Assembly: GCA_902792435.1 (NCBI GenBank)
Contig: CADAZN010000017.1
Span: forward strand, 1-47,565
Direction of reading: 5' to 3'
DNA length: 47,565 nucleotides
Source: an uncultured Bacteroidales bacterium
GTDB lineage: Bacteria > Bacteroidota > Bacteroidia > Bacteroidales > Muribaculaceae
The position numbers and the translations under genes are program-made. The notes under the pieces are model-generated. The model was not told the DNA's origin, searched no databases, and saw nothing but the letters and a program-made list of their open reading frames with translations. Position 1 is the first letter of the stretch. Each line of letters begins with the position of its first letter. Below, in pieces: positions 15,615-23,665 of the stretch.

Positions 15615-16227
15615 CAAGTTCCTGCAGGACTGCACAATGGACGAGATGATTGAGCATTGCGCCCAGTTCGTTGGCGAGGTCAACAAGGGTCTGCCGCAGC
15701 CCATCACTAGGGAGGAATACATCGGTCAAATGAAGATGTACTTCCCTCACTTGAAGCGCTGGCGCAAAGAGATTAACATCAATGAGGCGGCTCCCAAGAA
15801 TCCAGCTCTGGCTGGAGTAAAAGAACTGATTGCCAAGATGGCCGACACTCTGACCGTCACCTATATTTCATCGGTGGATGAAGAGGGATTTCCTTGCACT
15901 AAAGCCATGCTGTCACCGCGCGTGCGTGAAGGTATCAAGACATTCTATTTCACTACCAACACCTTCTCTCTGCGTGTGGCGCATTACAAAGCTAACCCCA
16001 AGGCCAGCATCTATTTCTGCGATGCCGAAGGCTTCATGGGTATGATGCTGCGAGGCACGATGGAGGTGCTGACTGATGCCAAGAGCAAAGAGATGATTTG
16101 GCGGGATGGAGACACGCAGTACTACCCAGGCGGCGTGACCGATCCCAACTACTGCGTGCTGAAGTTCACGGCAATCGACGGTCGCTTTTATAGTGATTTC
16201 TATCCCCGTAGTTTTGTGATTGGATAA
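15502..16227 (+). CDS. Zinc-ribbon protein fused to a PPOX/FMN split-barrel domain
   Basis: 241 residues. Residues 1-40 form a putative zinc ribbon with paired Cys (FCQSCGMPL and EEYCIYCYKDG). A helical linker follows, then from about residue 105 a pyridoxamine-phosphate-oxidase-like flavin split-barrel domain of the general-stress-protein-26 type (MADTLTVTYISSVDEEGFP, TKAMLSPR, FTTNTFSLRVAHYKANPKAS, GTMEVL, VLKFTAIDGRFY). Such domains bind FMN or F420-like cofactors and reduce small molecules; substrate unknown. Cytoplasmic, no signal peptide. The N-terminal ribbon is duplicated in the next gene, which carries a different C-terminal domain. Confidence 0.88.
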   Translation: MELKFCQSCGMPLTEELLGTNADGSKNEEYCIYCYKDGKFLQDCTMDEMIEHCAQFVGEVNKGLPQPITREEYIGQMKMYFPHLKRWRKEININEAAPKNPALAGVKELIAKMADTLTVTYISSVDEEGFPCTKAMLSPRVREGIKTFYFTTNTFSLRVAHYKANPKASIYFCDAEGFMGMMLRGTMEVLTDAKSKEMIWRDGDTQYYPGGVTDPNYCVLKFTAIDGRFYSDFYPRSFVIG

Positions 16228-16257
16228 TGGGAAATGAGGTCATTGAGCATCTCTACT

Positions 16258-16474
16258 ATCACCCTTAATAACAATGCCTCCTATATGGGTTCTGAAAAAT
16301 TATTTAAGTAAGGATATATAATAAATAATAGTAATTTTGTATCACAAAAACGATTATAAATATGGAACTAAAATTTTGTCAAAGCTGCGGCATGCCGCTC
16401 ACCGATGAACTGCTCGGCACCAATGCCGATGGCAGCAAGAATGAGGAGTATTGCATCTATTGCTACAAGGATGG
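16258..16474 (+). repeat. Direct repeat copy 2: promoter plus zinc-ribbon 5' end
   Basis: Second copy of the 15402-15614 segment. It starts with CATCTCTACTATCACCC, similar to the 3' ends of the BamE-like and CDP-alcohol genes, although no such gene ends here. This suggests that the copied segment included the tail of an upstream gene. Confidence 0.82.
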
Positions 16475-16949
16475 AGCTTTCACGGGCGACTTCACGATGG
16501 AGGAAATGGTGGAATTCTGCTCGCAGTATGTAGACGAGTACAACAAAAACACTGGAGAATCTCTCAATCGCGAGGAGTATAAGAACGTGCTTCGCCAGTT
16601 TTATCCTAGCCTGAAACGTTGGCAATTGCCAGCCGACCAGCTTCCTCATGCCACATCTCCTATCAAGCAGAAACTCATTGAGGAAATTAACGCACTAGGA
16701 ATCAATGGTTTGCCCGAGATTAACAACCTCTTTGTGCTACAGGGCTCTTATGTCAATATGGAGTATGAGATAAACGGCAACAAAGTGAAGTTGCTCGATG
16801 AGAACGCCACCTACTGGTGCAACCAAGTGGAGCGCCTTGACTCACCAGGCCGCTGCTTCGGCATTGCTTGCGATGAGCACCACATCTTCGTGAGTGAGTA
16901 TGGCAAAGACGGCGTTGACGCCGAAATTGTGATCCTCAAGAGAAGATAG
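16362..16949 (+). CDS. Zinc-ribbon protein with a distinct C-terminal domain
   Basis: 195 residues. The N-terminal 40 residues are almost identical to the preceding protein (FCQSCGMPLTDELL; EEYCIYCYKDG), giving four Cys as probable zinc ligands. The central helical part is related but diverged (TMEEMVEFCSQYVDEY). The C-terminal half (about residues 105-195; NLFVLQGSYVNMEYEI, WCNQVERLDSPGRCFGIACD, HHIFVSEYGKDGVDAEI) is not a PPOX domain and I do not recognise it. The pair probably arose by tandem duplication followed by replacement of the C-terminal domain. Own promoter at 16332-16339 (TAATTTTG). Cytoplasmic; function unknown. Confidence 0.8.
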   Translation: MELKFCQSCGMPLTDELLGTNADGSKNEEYCIYCYKDGAFTGDFTMEEMVEFCSQYVDEYNKNTGESLNREEYKNVLRQFYPSLKRWQLPADQLPHATSPIKQKLIEEINALGINGLPEINNLFVLQGSYVNMEYEINGNKVKLLDENATYWCNQVERLDSPGRCFGIACDEHHIFVSEYGKDGVDAEIVILKRR

Positions 16950-16966
16950 TATCAAAACCCTAAAAG

Positions 16967-16997
16967 TTGGTGAAGTTATCGTAATTTAGTATTTTTG
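16967..16997 (+). promoter_or_regulatory. Promoter of the DUF3667-type gene
   Basis: TTG (16967-16969), 20 bases, TATTTTTG (16990-16997). The ATG is 34 bases downstream. Confidence 0.7.
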
Positions 16998-17031
16998 CAG
17001 CGCCTAAACAGTAATTGAATTTATTTTTGCA

Positions 17032-18267
17032 ATGAATATCCAACCAGAAGAGTTAGAGAGTTTAGACCTTGAGGAAACCGACGTTCAAGATGCCGAGGCG
17101 ACCATCGAATTGGTGACTGAAGAGTCTGACGCGCAGGTATCTGATGTGCCCGTTATGGAGGTGCTTGAAGTGCCCAGCGTGCATGTCCCTGAGGTGCCTG
17201 ACCAAGAGCTCGTGGTGACTCCTCCCATTCCTGTAGTTGAGGAGCCTTCAACTCAAGAAGTTGAGGACGTCGAGATGTTGGATATTGAGAGTGATGAGAG
17301 TTTGGCAGTTGAGAATCGAAACAAACAAAGCAAAACAAAGAAGGTTCTCAATTACTTGACAACCCAAAAGAAGAGAGCTGTTCTGAAGCGCGCCTTCCAC
17401 GTGTGGCAACTCAAGCCCCACGTGGTGGCCCCACTGTCGGAGTCGACCCATGAGTGTGCTGCGTGTGGCACTGAGTATCAAGGGAATTATTGCCCCAGGT
17501 GCGGCCAGTCGGCAAGCATTAGCAGATTCTCGTTCAAGAAGGCAGCCCTGCTTTTCCTTGATGTGTGGGGCATGGGCAACCGCAGCATGTTCCGTAGCCT
17601 TCGCGACTTGGTGCTTCGCCCAGGCTATATGATTCGTGACTATTTGAGTGGCATGCAGTCGGCCTATTTTCCACCATTCAAAATGTTTTTCATACTGTTT
17701 ACTTTATCGCTCATTATCAAGCAAGGCATAACATTTAACACCGATGCAACGGCACCTGAACCAACAGGCAACCAAACCGAGATGGTTAAACAGGAGAAAG
17801 ACGAAGCTAAGAAAGATATTAGCAACAATGCCAACAAAAAGTTCAATATCAAAGATTCGAAAATGTATTCTCTGGGTGTGAGATTTGCCAATTTATTGGA
17901 CGCGATGTTGGAAAAGTACCCAGCCATTTTCTCCCTTGTGACGATACTACTGTTTTTCTGGCCAATGTACTTTTTCCTGCGCCATTCACCAAAGATTCTG
18001 GACCTGCGGTTCTCGGAATTTATAGTGGCGATGATCTACACCTCCAACACGTTCACCATATTCTTGATATTGGGAAATTTGTTCAATTCCGACATTCTCA
18101 AATTCTTCGCCGCTTTTATGATTTTAGTGGCTATTAGCCAATTCTCAGGATACAAAAAGTGGCGAATATTGGGCTATATGGTACTCACTTCTATTCTTTC
18201 AATAATCATTTTAATGATTGTTGCATCGGCTGGCATAGGTGTTTTGGCATTATTTGCAAACAAATAG
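17032..18267 (+). CDS. DUF3667-type membrane protein with acidic N terminus
   Basis: 411 residues. The first 100 residues are highly acidic and Val/Pro-rich with loosely repeated segments (VMEVLEVPSVHVPEVPDQEL), an intrinsically disordered region. A basic patch (RNKQSKTKKVLNYLTTQKKR) precedes a Cys4 zinc ribbon near residues 142-160 (CAACGTEYQGNYCPRCGQ). Then comes the DUF3667 signature (GMGNRSMFRSLRDLVLRPGY, YLSGMQSAYFPPFKMFFIL) and four to five membrane segments to the C terminus, interrupted by a polar Lys/Asn-rich loop. The family is common in Bacteroidota with no known biochemical role. The long acidic extension is unusual compared with the compact members I know. Confidence 0.85.
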   Translation: MNIQPEELESLDLEETDVQDAEATIELVTEESDAQVSDVPVMEVLEVPSVHVPEVPDQELVVTPPIPVVEEPSTQEVEDVEMLDIESDESLAVENRNKQSKTKKVLNYLTTQKKRAVLKRAFHVWQLKPHVVAPLSESTHECAACGTEYQGNYCPRCGQSASISRFSFKKAALLFLDVWGMGNRSMFRSLRDLVLRPGYMIRDYLSGMQSAYFPPFKMFFILFTLSLIIKQGITFNTDATAPEPTGNQTEMVKQEKDEAKKDISNNANKKFNIKDSKMYSLGVRFANLLDAMLEKYPAIFSLVTILLFFWPMYFFLRHSPKILDLRFSEFIVAMIYTSNTFTIFLILGNLFNSDILKFFAAFMILVAISQFSGYKKWRILGYMVLTSILSIIILMIVASAGIGVLALFANK

Positions 18268-18322
18268 TTTTTTAAGATAGGTCTGTATCACACTTTGTCG
18301 ATTGACATAGAATTGTTTCGCA

Positions 18323-19447
18323 TCAATTCAGGATTTTAGAAAACCTTAGTTGACTCTTGTAGACAGGGAATTTGAAACATAGAATTACACCGCTCTCAAA
18401 GGTGGCATAAACGTCTTCATTGATAACTTCTTGTGTGGCGTCATACCATGAGCCAGTAAAGTTGTCGGTGAAGATGGTTTTTGTCATTTCACCTTTTTTC
18501 ATGCCTAAGTGCCATTGTGACTTTTTTACCTGAGCTCCATCGATATAAATCACGTCATATCCTGTTGACGTCTCGACAAGTGCAATAGTGTAACGGCCTC
18601 CCATTTTCAGCCAAATGTCCTCCATGTCTCGGTCAAGATAGGTCCAATAACCCTCGTAAGGGTTCTTAGATTCAGCAAAATGTCGGTCTAGAGCCTCCTT
18701 GGTCCATGCTGTCTCAAGATTAGGTGATACATCAGGTTTGTTGTTGTATGATAGAACTGTCCGTTCAATGGAGATATAGGCGCCGGGAGTTGCTACGCAT
18801 CCCACTCTCATTTCGGAGTGACCTTTTGTCAACTCAAGTTCCTCTTTGGTCATTTGGTGGGTGAGAATCTCGGTTAGTTGTTTTTCTCCTCCAATAACTT
18901 TAATCACATTACTTTCGATTTGCACACCCAGGTAATTGAATCCATCATACAGGTCCATTCCTTTGTCGAGTGTGACTTTTTCTATCAATGCTTTTTTGCA
19001 ATCGACAACTTTAGTCAGTTCTATAGTCATGGTCCTGTTGTCGACACATTCGTTATAAAGGCTGGAGTTGGAGCATCTTGCAGTAACCATCCAGTAGGAA
19101 GAAGGAGCTATTATGTTAAAGACTATGCCACCCATTGTTTCTGTGACCATTTTCTTCTTGCCTTGCTTGTCGGTCACTTTGTAGGATTTGCCTTCATTGT
19201 TGTGTTTGTTGGCAAAATGGATGTAGAATTTATAGTCCTCAAATGGGTCGATGCTGGTGGTGTCGGTAATAAAGATATTACTTGATGTGGAGTTGTCGAT
19301 TTGCAAGTAATCGCCATTAATAACGGCTTTGCCATTAAGCATCAAGCATGCAAAACCATTGTGACGGGAGTTGTAGACAGTGCTACTATTAATTGCTTGA
19401 CTTGCAAGGAGCATCAGTAGTAATGTGACGAGGGATTTTTTTATCAT
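18323..19447 (-). CDS. Exported protein of unknown function
   Basis: 374 residues with an N-terminal signal peptide (KKSLVTLLLMLLASQAINSS) and no lipobox. The mature protein is beta-rich by composition (ACLMLNGKAVINGDYLQID, YKFYIHFANKH, GGIVFNIIAPSSYWMV). Its C-terminal third contains PYEGYWTYLDRD, GGRYTIALVETSTGYDVIYI and FTGSWYDAT, resembling the lipocalin-like barrels of Bacteroidales surface proteins. That resemblance is weak. It is convergent with the DUF3667-type gene, with 55 bases between stops and no clear terminator, and divergent from the LysE-like gene. Function unknown. Confidence 0.72.
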   Translation of the reverse strand: MIKKSLVTLLLMLLASQAINSSTVYNSRHNGFACLMLNGKAVINGDYLQIDNSTSSNIFITDTTSIDPFEDYKFYIHFANKHNNEGKSYKVTDKQGKKKMVTETMGGIVFNIIAPSSYWMVTARCSNSSLYNECVDNRTMTIELTKVVDCKKALIEKVTLDKGMDLYDGFNYLGVQIESNVIKVIGGEKQLTEILTHQMTKEELELTKGHSEMRVGCVATPGAYISIERTVLSYNNKPDVSPNLETAWTKEALDRHFAESKNPYEGYWTYLDRDMEDIWLKMGGRYTIALVETSTGYDVIYIDGAQVKKSQWHLGMKKGEMTKTIFTDNFTGSWYDATQEVINEDVYATFESGVILCFKFPVYKSQLRFSKILN

Positions 19448-19549
19448 GGTTTTTGGGAAATTTTTCTCAAAATTAGATTATTTTTGTGAAATGGAGAAGG
19501 CGAAAATGATTTTTTTGGTCAAAATACCTTAAAATATAAGTATTTTTAG

Positions 19550-19557
19550 TAACTTTG
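19550..19557 (+). promoter_or_regulatory. -7 element of the LysE-CBM9 operon
   Basis: TAACTTTG, 16 bases upstream of the ATG at 19574, predicting a leader of about ten bases. No good -33 element is visible at the usual distance. Confidence 0.6.
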
Positions 19558-19573
19558 TCGCTGTTTTTGAAGT

Positions 19574-20221
19574 ATGGGCACAATAATATCCATAATAGTA
19601 GGTTGCTTGTCGGTTGGCATTATTTTGTCAGCTCCGATGGGTCCTATCGGTATTCTTGTAGTTCAGCGAACAATGGAGAAAGGAAGGAAGAGTGGTCTTT
19701 ACACAGGGCTAGGAGCAGCTGTGTCGGACCTTTTCTATTGTCTCCTCGCAGGCTTGGGACTTTCTTTTGTTACCGATTTTATCACTAATCATCAGGATCT
19801 GTTCCAGATTGGTGGTAGCATTGTGCTTATTATCTTTGCTCTTTTCATGATATTGCGAAGCCCAGTCAAGGGGTTGAAACATGACGATGAGATTAAAGTG
19901 AATTACACACATGATGCCATAACTGGATTTGCGTTCACTTTATCTAATCCCTTGATTATCTTCCTTATATTTCCACTCTTTGCGCGTTTTAATTTTCCGT
20001 CTTCGGAGTATGAGTTTTATCACTATATTATAGGTTATGTATTTATAGTGATAGGAGCGCTCTTGTGGTGGACTGTCATTACTTATTTGGTTGATAAGTT
20101 GCGTGCAAAATTCAACATCAACAGCATGTGGCTGATTAACAAGATTATGGGTGGCATAATTCTGATATTGGCTGTTTATGGTCTAGTGTCAGGCCTTTTA
20201 ACCTATTTTGGAGTAATCTGA
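19574..20221 (+). CDS. LysE-family amino-acid exporter-like membrane protein
   Basis: 215 residues with six hydrophobic segments. The LysE/RhtB family pattern is clear: N-terminal IVGCLSVGIILSAPMGPIGI, the RTMEKGRKSGLYTGLGAAVS loop, a second-half TGFAFTLSNPLIIFLIFPLF with the conserved N-P of the fourth segment, and a C-terminal helix after the INKIMGGIIL motif. Members export amino acids or small metabolites across the inner membrane; the substrate cannot be predicted. The TGA stop overlaps the ATG of the next gene by one base, so the two are translationally coupled. Confidence 0.9.
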   Translation: MGTIISIIVGCLSVGIILSAPMGPIGILVVQRTMEKGRKSGLYTGLGAAVSDLFYCLLAGLGLSFVTDFITNHQDLFQIGGSIVLIIFALFMILRSPVKGLKHDDEIKVNYTHDAITGFAFTLSNPLIIFLIFPLFARFNFPSSEYEFYHYIIGYVFIVIGALLWWTVITYLVDKLRAKFNINSMWLINKIMGGIILILAVYGLVSGLLTYFGVI

Positions 20222-20955
20222 TGGAGTGTGAAATAAAGCAGCTTCCACAGCTCGACCGAATGCCTTTACAGCACGTGGGAGCATATCTCGATGCCAATGT
20301 GGAGCATCAGCAAATAGAATGTGTTAATTGGAAAGATGATTTCCCTTATAAGCCTAGCACTAGCTTTGTAATAGCTGTGTCATCAACTCGCTTGTATGTC
20401 TTTTTCTCGGTTATTAGCAAGGATTTGCGTGCTGTGAATGCCGAAGATTTAAGCCCTGTAGCCCAAGATAGTTGTGTCGAGTTTTTTATGCAAGTACCAG
20501 GCAGTGAGGAATACTGGAATTTTGAGTTTAACTGCATTGGCACATTGAATGGTAGTCATCGTGTAGAACGTCCTGCGCCTACAAGACTTTTGCCTGAAGA
20601 GTTGTCTTCGATAAAACGGTATGCCTCATGTGGCAATGAGCCTTTTAAAGAGCAAGAAGGCACATTCTGCTGGGATTTAACAGTCTCGATTCCACTAGAA
20701 CTGGTAGGCTTGGATGCCGACAACTTACCCGAGTTTATCAAAGGGAATTTCTATAAGTGTGGGTCCAAAACAGCACACCCACATTATGTGTCGTGGAATG
20801 CTATTGAAAGCACAAACCCCGATTTTCATCGTCCCGATTGCTTTGGAAAACTGTGGTTTCGCAAGCCCGAACCAATAATTGAAGAACAGGCCATAAAGCA
20901 AAATCTTCAACCCAAAGGGCTGAAGAAATTACTTAGTAAGATTTTTGGAAAGTAG
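20221..20955 (+). CDS. CBM9-like/DOMON-type carbohydrate-binding domain protein
   Basis: 244 residues consisting mainly of a family 9 carbohydrate-binding-like beta-sandwich: TSFVIAVSSTRLYVFFSV, DSCVEFFMQVPGSEEYWNFE, FNCIGTLNGSHRVERPAPTR, FCWDLTVSIPLELVGLD, GNFYKCGSKTAHPHYVSWNA, with the conserved closing PDFHRPDCFGKLWF. A basic Lys-rich tail follows (KGLKKLLSKIFGK). No signal peptide or lipobox is visible, so the domain would stay in the cytoplasm, unlike most CBM9 modules. It is coupled to the LysE-like transporter by a TGATG overlap. It may bind a sugar or heme-like ligand; function unknown. Confidence 0.8.
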   Translation: MECEIKQLPQLDRMPLQHVGAYLDANVEHQQIECVNWKDDFPYKPSTSFVIAVSSTRLYVFFSVISKDLRAVNAEDLSPVAQDSCVEFFMQVPGSEEYWNFEFNCIGTLNGSHRVERPAPTRLLPEELSSIKRYASCGNEPFKEQEGTFCWDLTVSIPLELVGLDADNLPEFIKGNFYKCGSKTAHPHYVSWNAIESTNPDFHRPDCFGKLWFRKPEPIIEEQAIKQNLQPKGLKKLLSKIFGK

Positions 20956-20964
20956 TGACTTCCC

Positions 20965-21909
20965 TTAGTGGTTGATTAGATATTGCGAGCTAATCGACTC
21001 GTGGTCATTGATACGTTGGATAGTCTCGGCGATAAGTCCTGCAACCGAAACCCTTTTGACCTTTTCGCTGCGGCTTGTGTCATAGTTGATAGAATCGGAG
21101 ATGACAACCTCGGTGAGAGGACTCTTATTGATGCGCTCGGTAGCAGGATCGCTCATCACACCATGTGAAGCAATAGCTCTAACCGATTTTGCGCCATTGT
21201 CCATCATTACCTTAGCTGCAGTGCAAATGGTTCCTGCGGTATCGATCATGTCATCGACGAGTATCACGTTCTTGTCTTTGACATCACCAATAATGGTCAT
21301 TTTCTCAACCACATTGGCACGAGCACGTTGTTTGTGACACAAGGCCATAGGAACCTTATAGTGCTTGGCATACTCCAACACTCGCTTAGCACCACCTACG
21401 TCGGGCGAAGCAAATACCATGTCTTTGAGTTTCAGCTTGTTGATGTAGGGGACAAACACCGACGATGCATACAGGTGATTGAGCGGCAGGTTGAAGAAAC
21501 CCTGAATCTGGTCGGCATGCAGGTCCATGGTGATGATGCTGTCGACACCAGCACTAGTAAGCATTCCAGCAACCAGCTTGGCGGCAATCGACACGCGTGG
21601 ACGGTCTTTGCGGTCTTGACGTGCCCAACCAAAATAGGGTATTACTGCAGTTACCGATTTGGCCGAGGCTCGTTTGGCCGCATCAATCATGAGCAGTAGC
21701 TCCATAAGGTTGTCGGTTGGGGGGAACATAGATTGGACGAGATATATCTCATCGCCTCTTACAGATTCCTCGTATGACACTTGAAACTCTCCATCGGCAA
21801 ACTCATTGACCAGCATTTCACCAACTTCAATACCGAGTTTCTTTGCTATCTCATCGGCAAGATATCTGGAATATCTGCCTGAAAAAATTTTGAATGGTTT
21901 CTTGCTCAT
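20965..21909 (-). CDS. prs: Ribose-phosphate pyrophosphokinase (PRPP synthetase)
   Basis: 314 residues, the standard length of class I PRPP synthetase. Hallmarks are KIFSGRYSRYLADEIAKKLG at the N terminus, the ATP-binding FADGEFQVSYEESVRG and PYFGWARQDRKDRPR, the catalytic flexible-loop region (CHKQRARANVVEKM), and the PRPP-binding loop VILVDDMIDTAGTI. It makes 5-phosphoribosyl pyrophosphate from ribose 5-phosphate and ATP in the cytoplasm for nucleotide, His and Trp synthesis. It stands alone, convergent with the CBM9-like gene (nine bases between stops), with a -7 element TACTTTTG at 21936-21943. Confidence 0.97.
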   Translation of the reverse strand: MSKKPFKIFSGRYSRYLADEIAKKLGIEVGEMLVNEFADGEFQVSYEESVRGDEIYLVQSMFPPTDNLMELLLMIDAAKRASAKSVTAVIPYFGWARQDRKDRPRVSIAAKLVAGMLTSAGVDSIITMDLHADQIQGFFNLPLNHLYASSVFVPYINKLKLKDMVFASPDVGGAKRVLEYAKHYKVPMALCHKQRARANVVEKMTIIGDVKDKNVILVDDMIDTAGTICTAAKVMMDNGAKSVRAIASHGVMSDPATERINKSPLTEVVISDSINYDTSRSEKVKRVSVAGLIAETIQRINDHESISSQYLINH

Positions 21910-21935
21910 AATAACGAAGGTCTAAAATCTAAGTG

Positions 21936-21943
21936 CAAAAGTA
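21936..21943 (-). promoter_or_regulatory. -7 element of prs
   Basis: Leftward TACTTTTG, 26 bases before the prs ATG. This gives prs its own transcript despite the upstream GH13 operon on the same strand. Confidence 0.6.
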
Positions 21944-21985
21944 CAATATAATTTTCTTTATTCCTATTATTAAGTGTTTAATTTT

Positions 21986-23665
21986 TTAAGTTTTTTTTAT
22001 AAGTTTGATAATCATTGCATTGCGCTTTGGAATCGTGAGCTCGATAGGTGTGTGTGGGTTGATTGTGAGCTTCATCTTGTTCTTGGTGAGTAAGTCACAT
22101 GCTTCATAGGCGCCAGATGTTAAATGCATGATGTCAAAAGCATGTTGTGGTGTGTAGACATTAACATGCTCCTCATTGTCGCTGAAGTTAGCGAGAATGA
22201 GTAAATGCTCACCATTGTAATGGCGGTAATAGGCATATACTTTCTCGCAGTTGATAGTGTCACGGTTTGCATATAGGAGATCATAGAATTCACCACGTGC
22301 TATAGCTTTCTCACTGTTGCACAACTGCAATATCTTTTTGTAGTATCGTCTCAGCTCTCTTTCTTCTTTCGTGAGTTTTGTTGTGTCACATTTGCCGTTA
22401 TTATACCATCTTCTAACGCTTGGAATGCTCCAGTAGTCGAAGATTGTAGTGCGTCCATCTTGCCCGCTGAATCCCTCGGCATCGTTTGCTGGCTCTCCTA
22501 GCTCTTGTCCTTGATAAATCATGAACGCAGCTCGTGATATTGTGGCCGAGACAACTAAAGCATGGAGAGCTTTGTTAGCATCGGCGGCAAACTGACTTGA
22601 GGCTATTCTCTGCTCGTCGTGATTTTCGAGGAAGTTGAGCATGTGATGGCTCATGCCTTCCACTGCGTGCCAGCATTGCGTGATGGCGTCGGCCCTTGCC
22701 ATGCCACAGGTCGTTGCTCGCAAGGTGTCGTAGAGCGATACTTTGTCATATAGGAAGTCAAAGTGGCCCTCATTGATATATAGGCCATAAAGACCGGTGT
22801 CGTAAAGCTCGGCTATGAAAATGACATGAGGGAATTCCTCCTTGACTATTTGTAGAGCCCAGTTCCAGAATTCCACTGGCACCATATGGGCCATGTCGCA
22901 TCTAAATCCGTCAATGCCTTTGCTAGCCCAGTAGAGCAGAATGTCAAGCATCTTTTGCCATGTTGAAGGAATAGGGGAGAAGTGTTTCTCACCTGTGGCA
23001 TAGTCCACGCCATAGTTTAGCTTGACTGTTTCATACCAGTCGTTTATGCCTGGATATGGATGGAAACAGTCATTGCCGGTTGCCATTGCTGGTTTCTCAT
23101 AGTAGAATTCATCGCCTTGGCCCAAATCGATGCCAGGAGCAAATTGCTGGTCGGGCATATAGTAAAAATTATTGTTGGGAGAGAATGCCAAGTTTTTATC
23201 GTCATTTTCACCCAGGTCTTTGATGCCTTCAGGCTTTGTTATGCTGTGGTACTGCCTAGCAACATGATTTGGCACAAAATCAATGATGGCTTTCATGCCA
23301 GCTTCATGAGTCCTTTTTATAAGTTGCTCAAACTCTTTAATGCGATGCGTGGTCTTTACAGCTATGTCGGGATCAATGTCATAATAGTCGGTTATGGCAT
23401 ATGGTGAGCCAGCATTTCCTTTCACGATATAAGGATTGCAGTCGGGGATGTTTCTGTAATGTGTCTTAGTTGCATGACGTATGACGCCAGTATACCACAC
23501 ATGTGTCACGCCCAAGTTACGTAATTTGTTGAGCACAGGGGCAGTGATATCGTTCATTTTTCCTGTGCCATTCTGCTTGATGGAGCCATTTGGCACGCAG
23601 TGGTCACAGGTGTTGGTAAACAATCGAGGAAAGAGTTGGTAAATAATGGGCTTGTTATGGGTCAT
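21986..23665 (-). CDS. GH13 alpha-amylase family glycoside hydrolase
   Basis: 559 residues with a complete (beta/alpha)8 GH13 catalytic domain and a C-terminal beta domain. Conserved regions are AIIDFVPNHVAR (region I), GFRCDMAH with the nucleophile Asp near residue 255 (II), IFIAELYDTG with the acid/base Glu near 285 (III) and FLENHDEQR with the transition-state Asp near 350 (IV). These cleave or transfer alpha-1,4/1,6-glucans. No signal peptide is present, so it likely acts on cytoplasmic glycogen or maltodextrin. The 4-base ATGA overlap with the patatin gene shows translational coupling. It is the last gene of the dsbD operon. Confidence 0.93.
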   Translation of the reverse strand: MTHNKPIIYQLFPRLFTNTCDHCVPNGSIKQNGTGKMNDITAPVLNKLRNLGVTHVWYTGVIRHATKTHYRNIPDCNPYIVKGNAGSPYAITDYYDIDPDIAVKTTHRIKEFEQLIKRTHEAGMKAIIDFVPNHVARQYHSITKPEGIKDLGENDDKNLAFSPNNNFYYMPDQQFAPGIDLGQGDEFYYEKPAMATGNDCFHPYPGINDWYETVKLNYGVDYATGEKHFSPIPSTWQKMLDILLYWASKGIDGFRCDMAHMVPVEFWNWALQIVKEEFPHVIFIAELYDTGLYGLYINEGHFDFLYDKVSLYDTLRATTCGMARADAITQCWHAVEGMSHHMLNFLENHDEQRIASSQFAADANKALHALVVSATISRAAFMIYQGQELGEPANDAEGFSGQDGRTTIFDYWSIPSVRRWYNNGKCDTTKLTKEERELRRYYKKILQLCNSEKAIARGEFYDLLYANRDTINCEKVYAYYRHYNGEHLLILANFSDNEEHVNVYTPQHAFDIMHLTSGAYEACDLLTKNKMKLTINPHTPIELTIPKRNAMIIKLIKKT

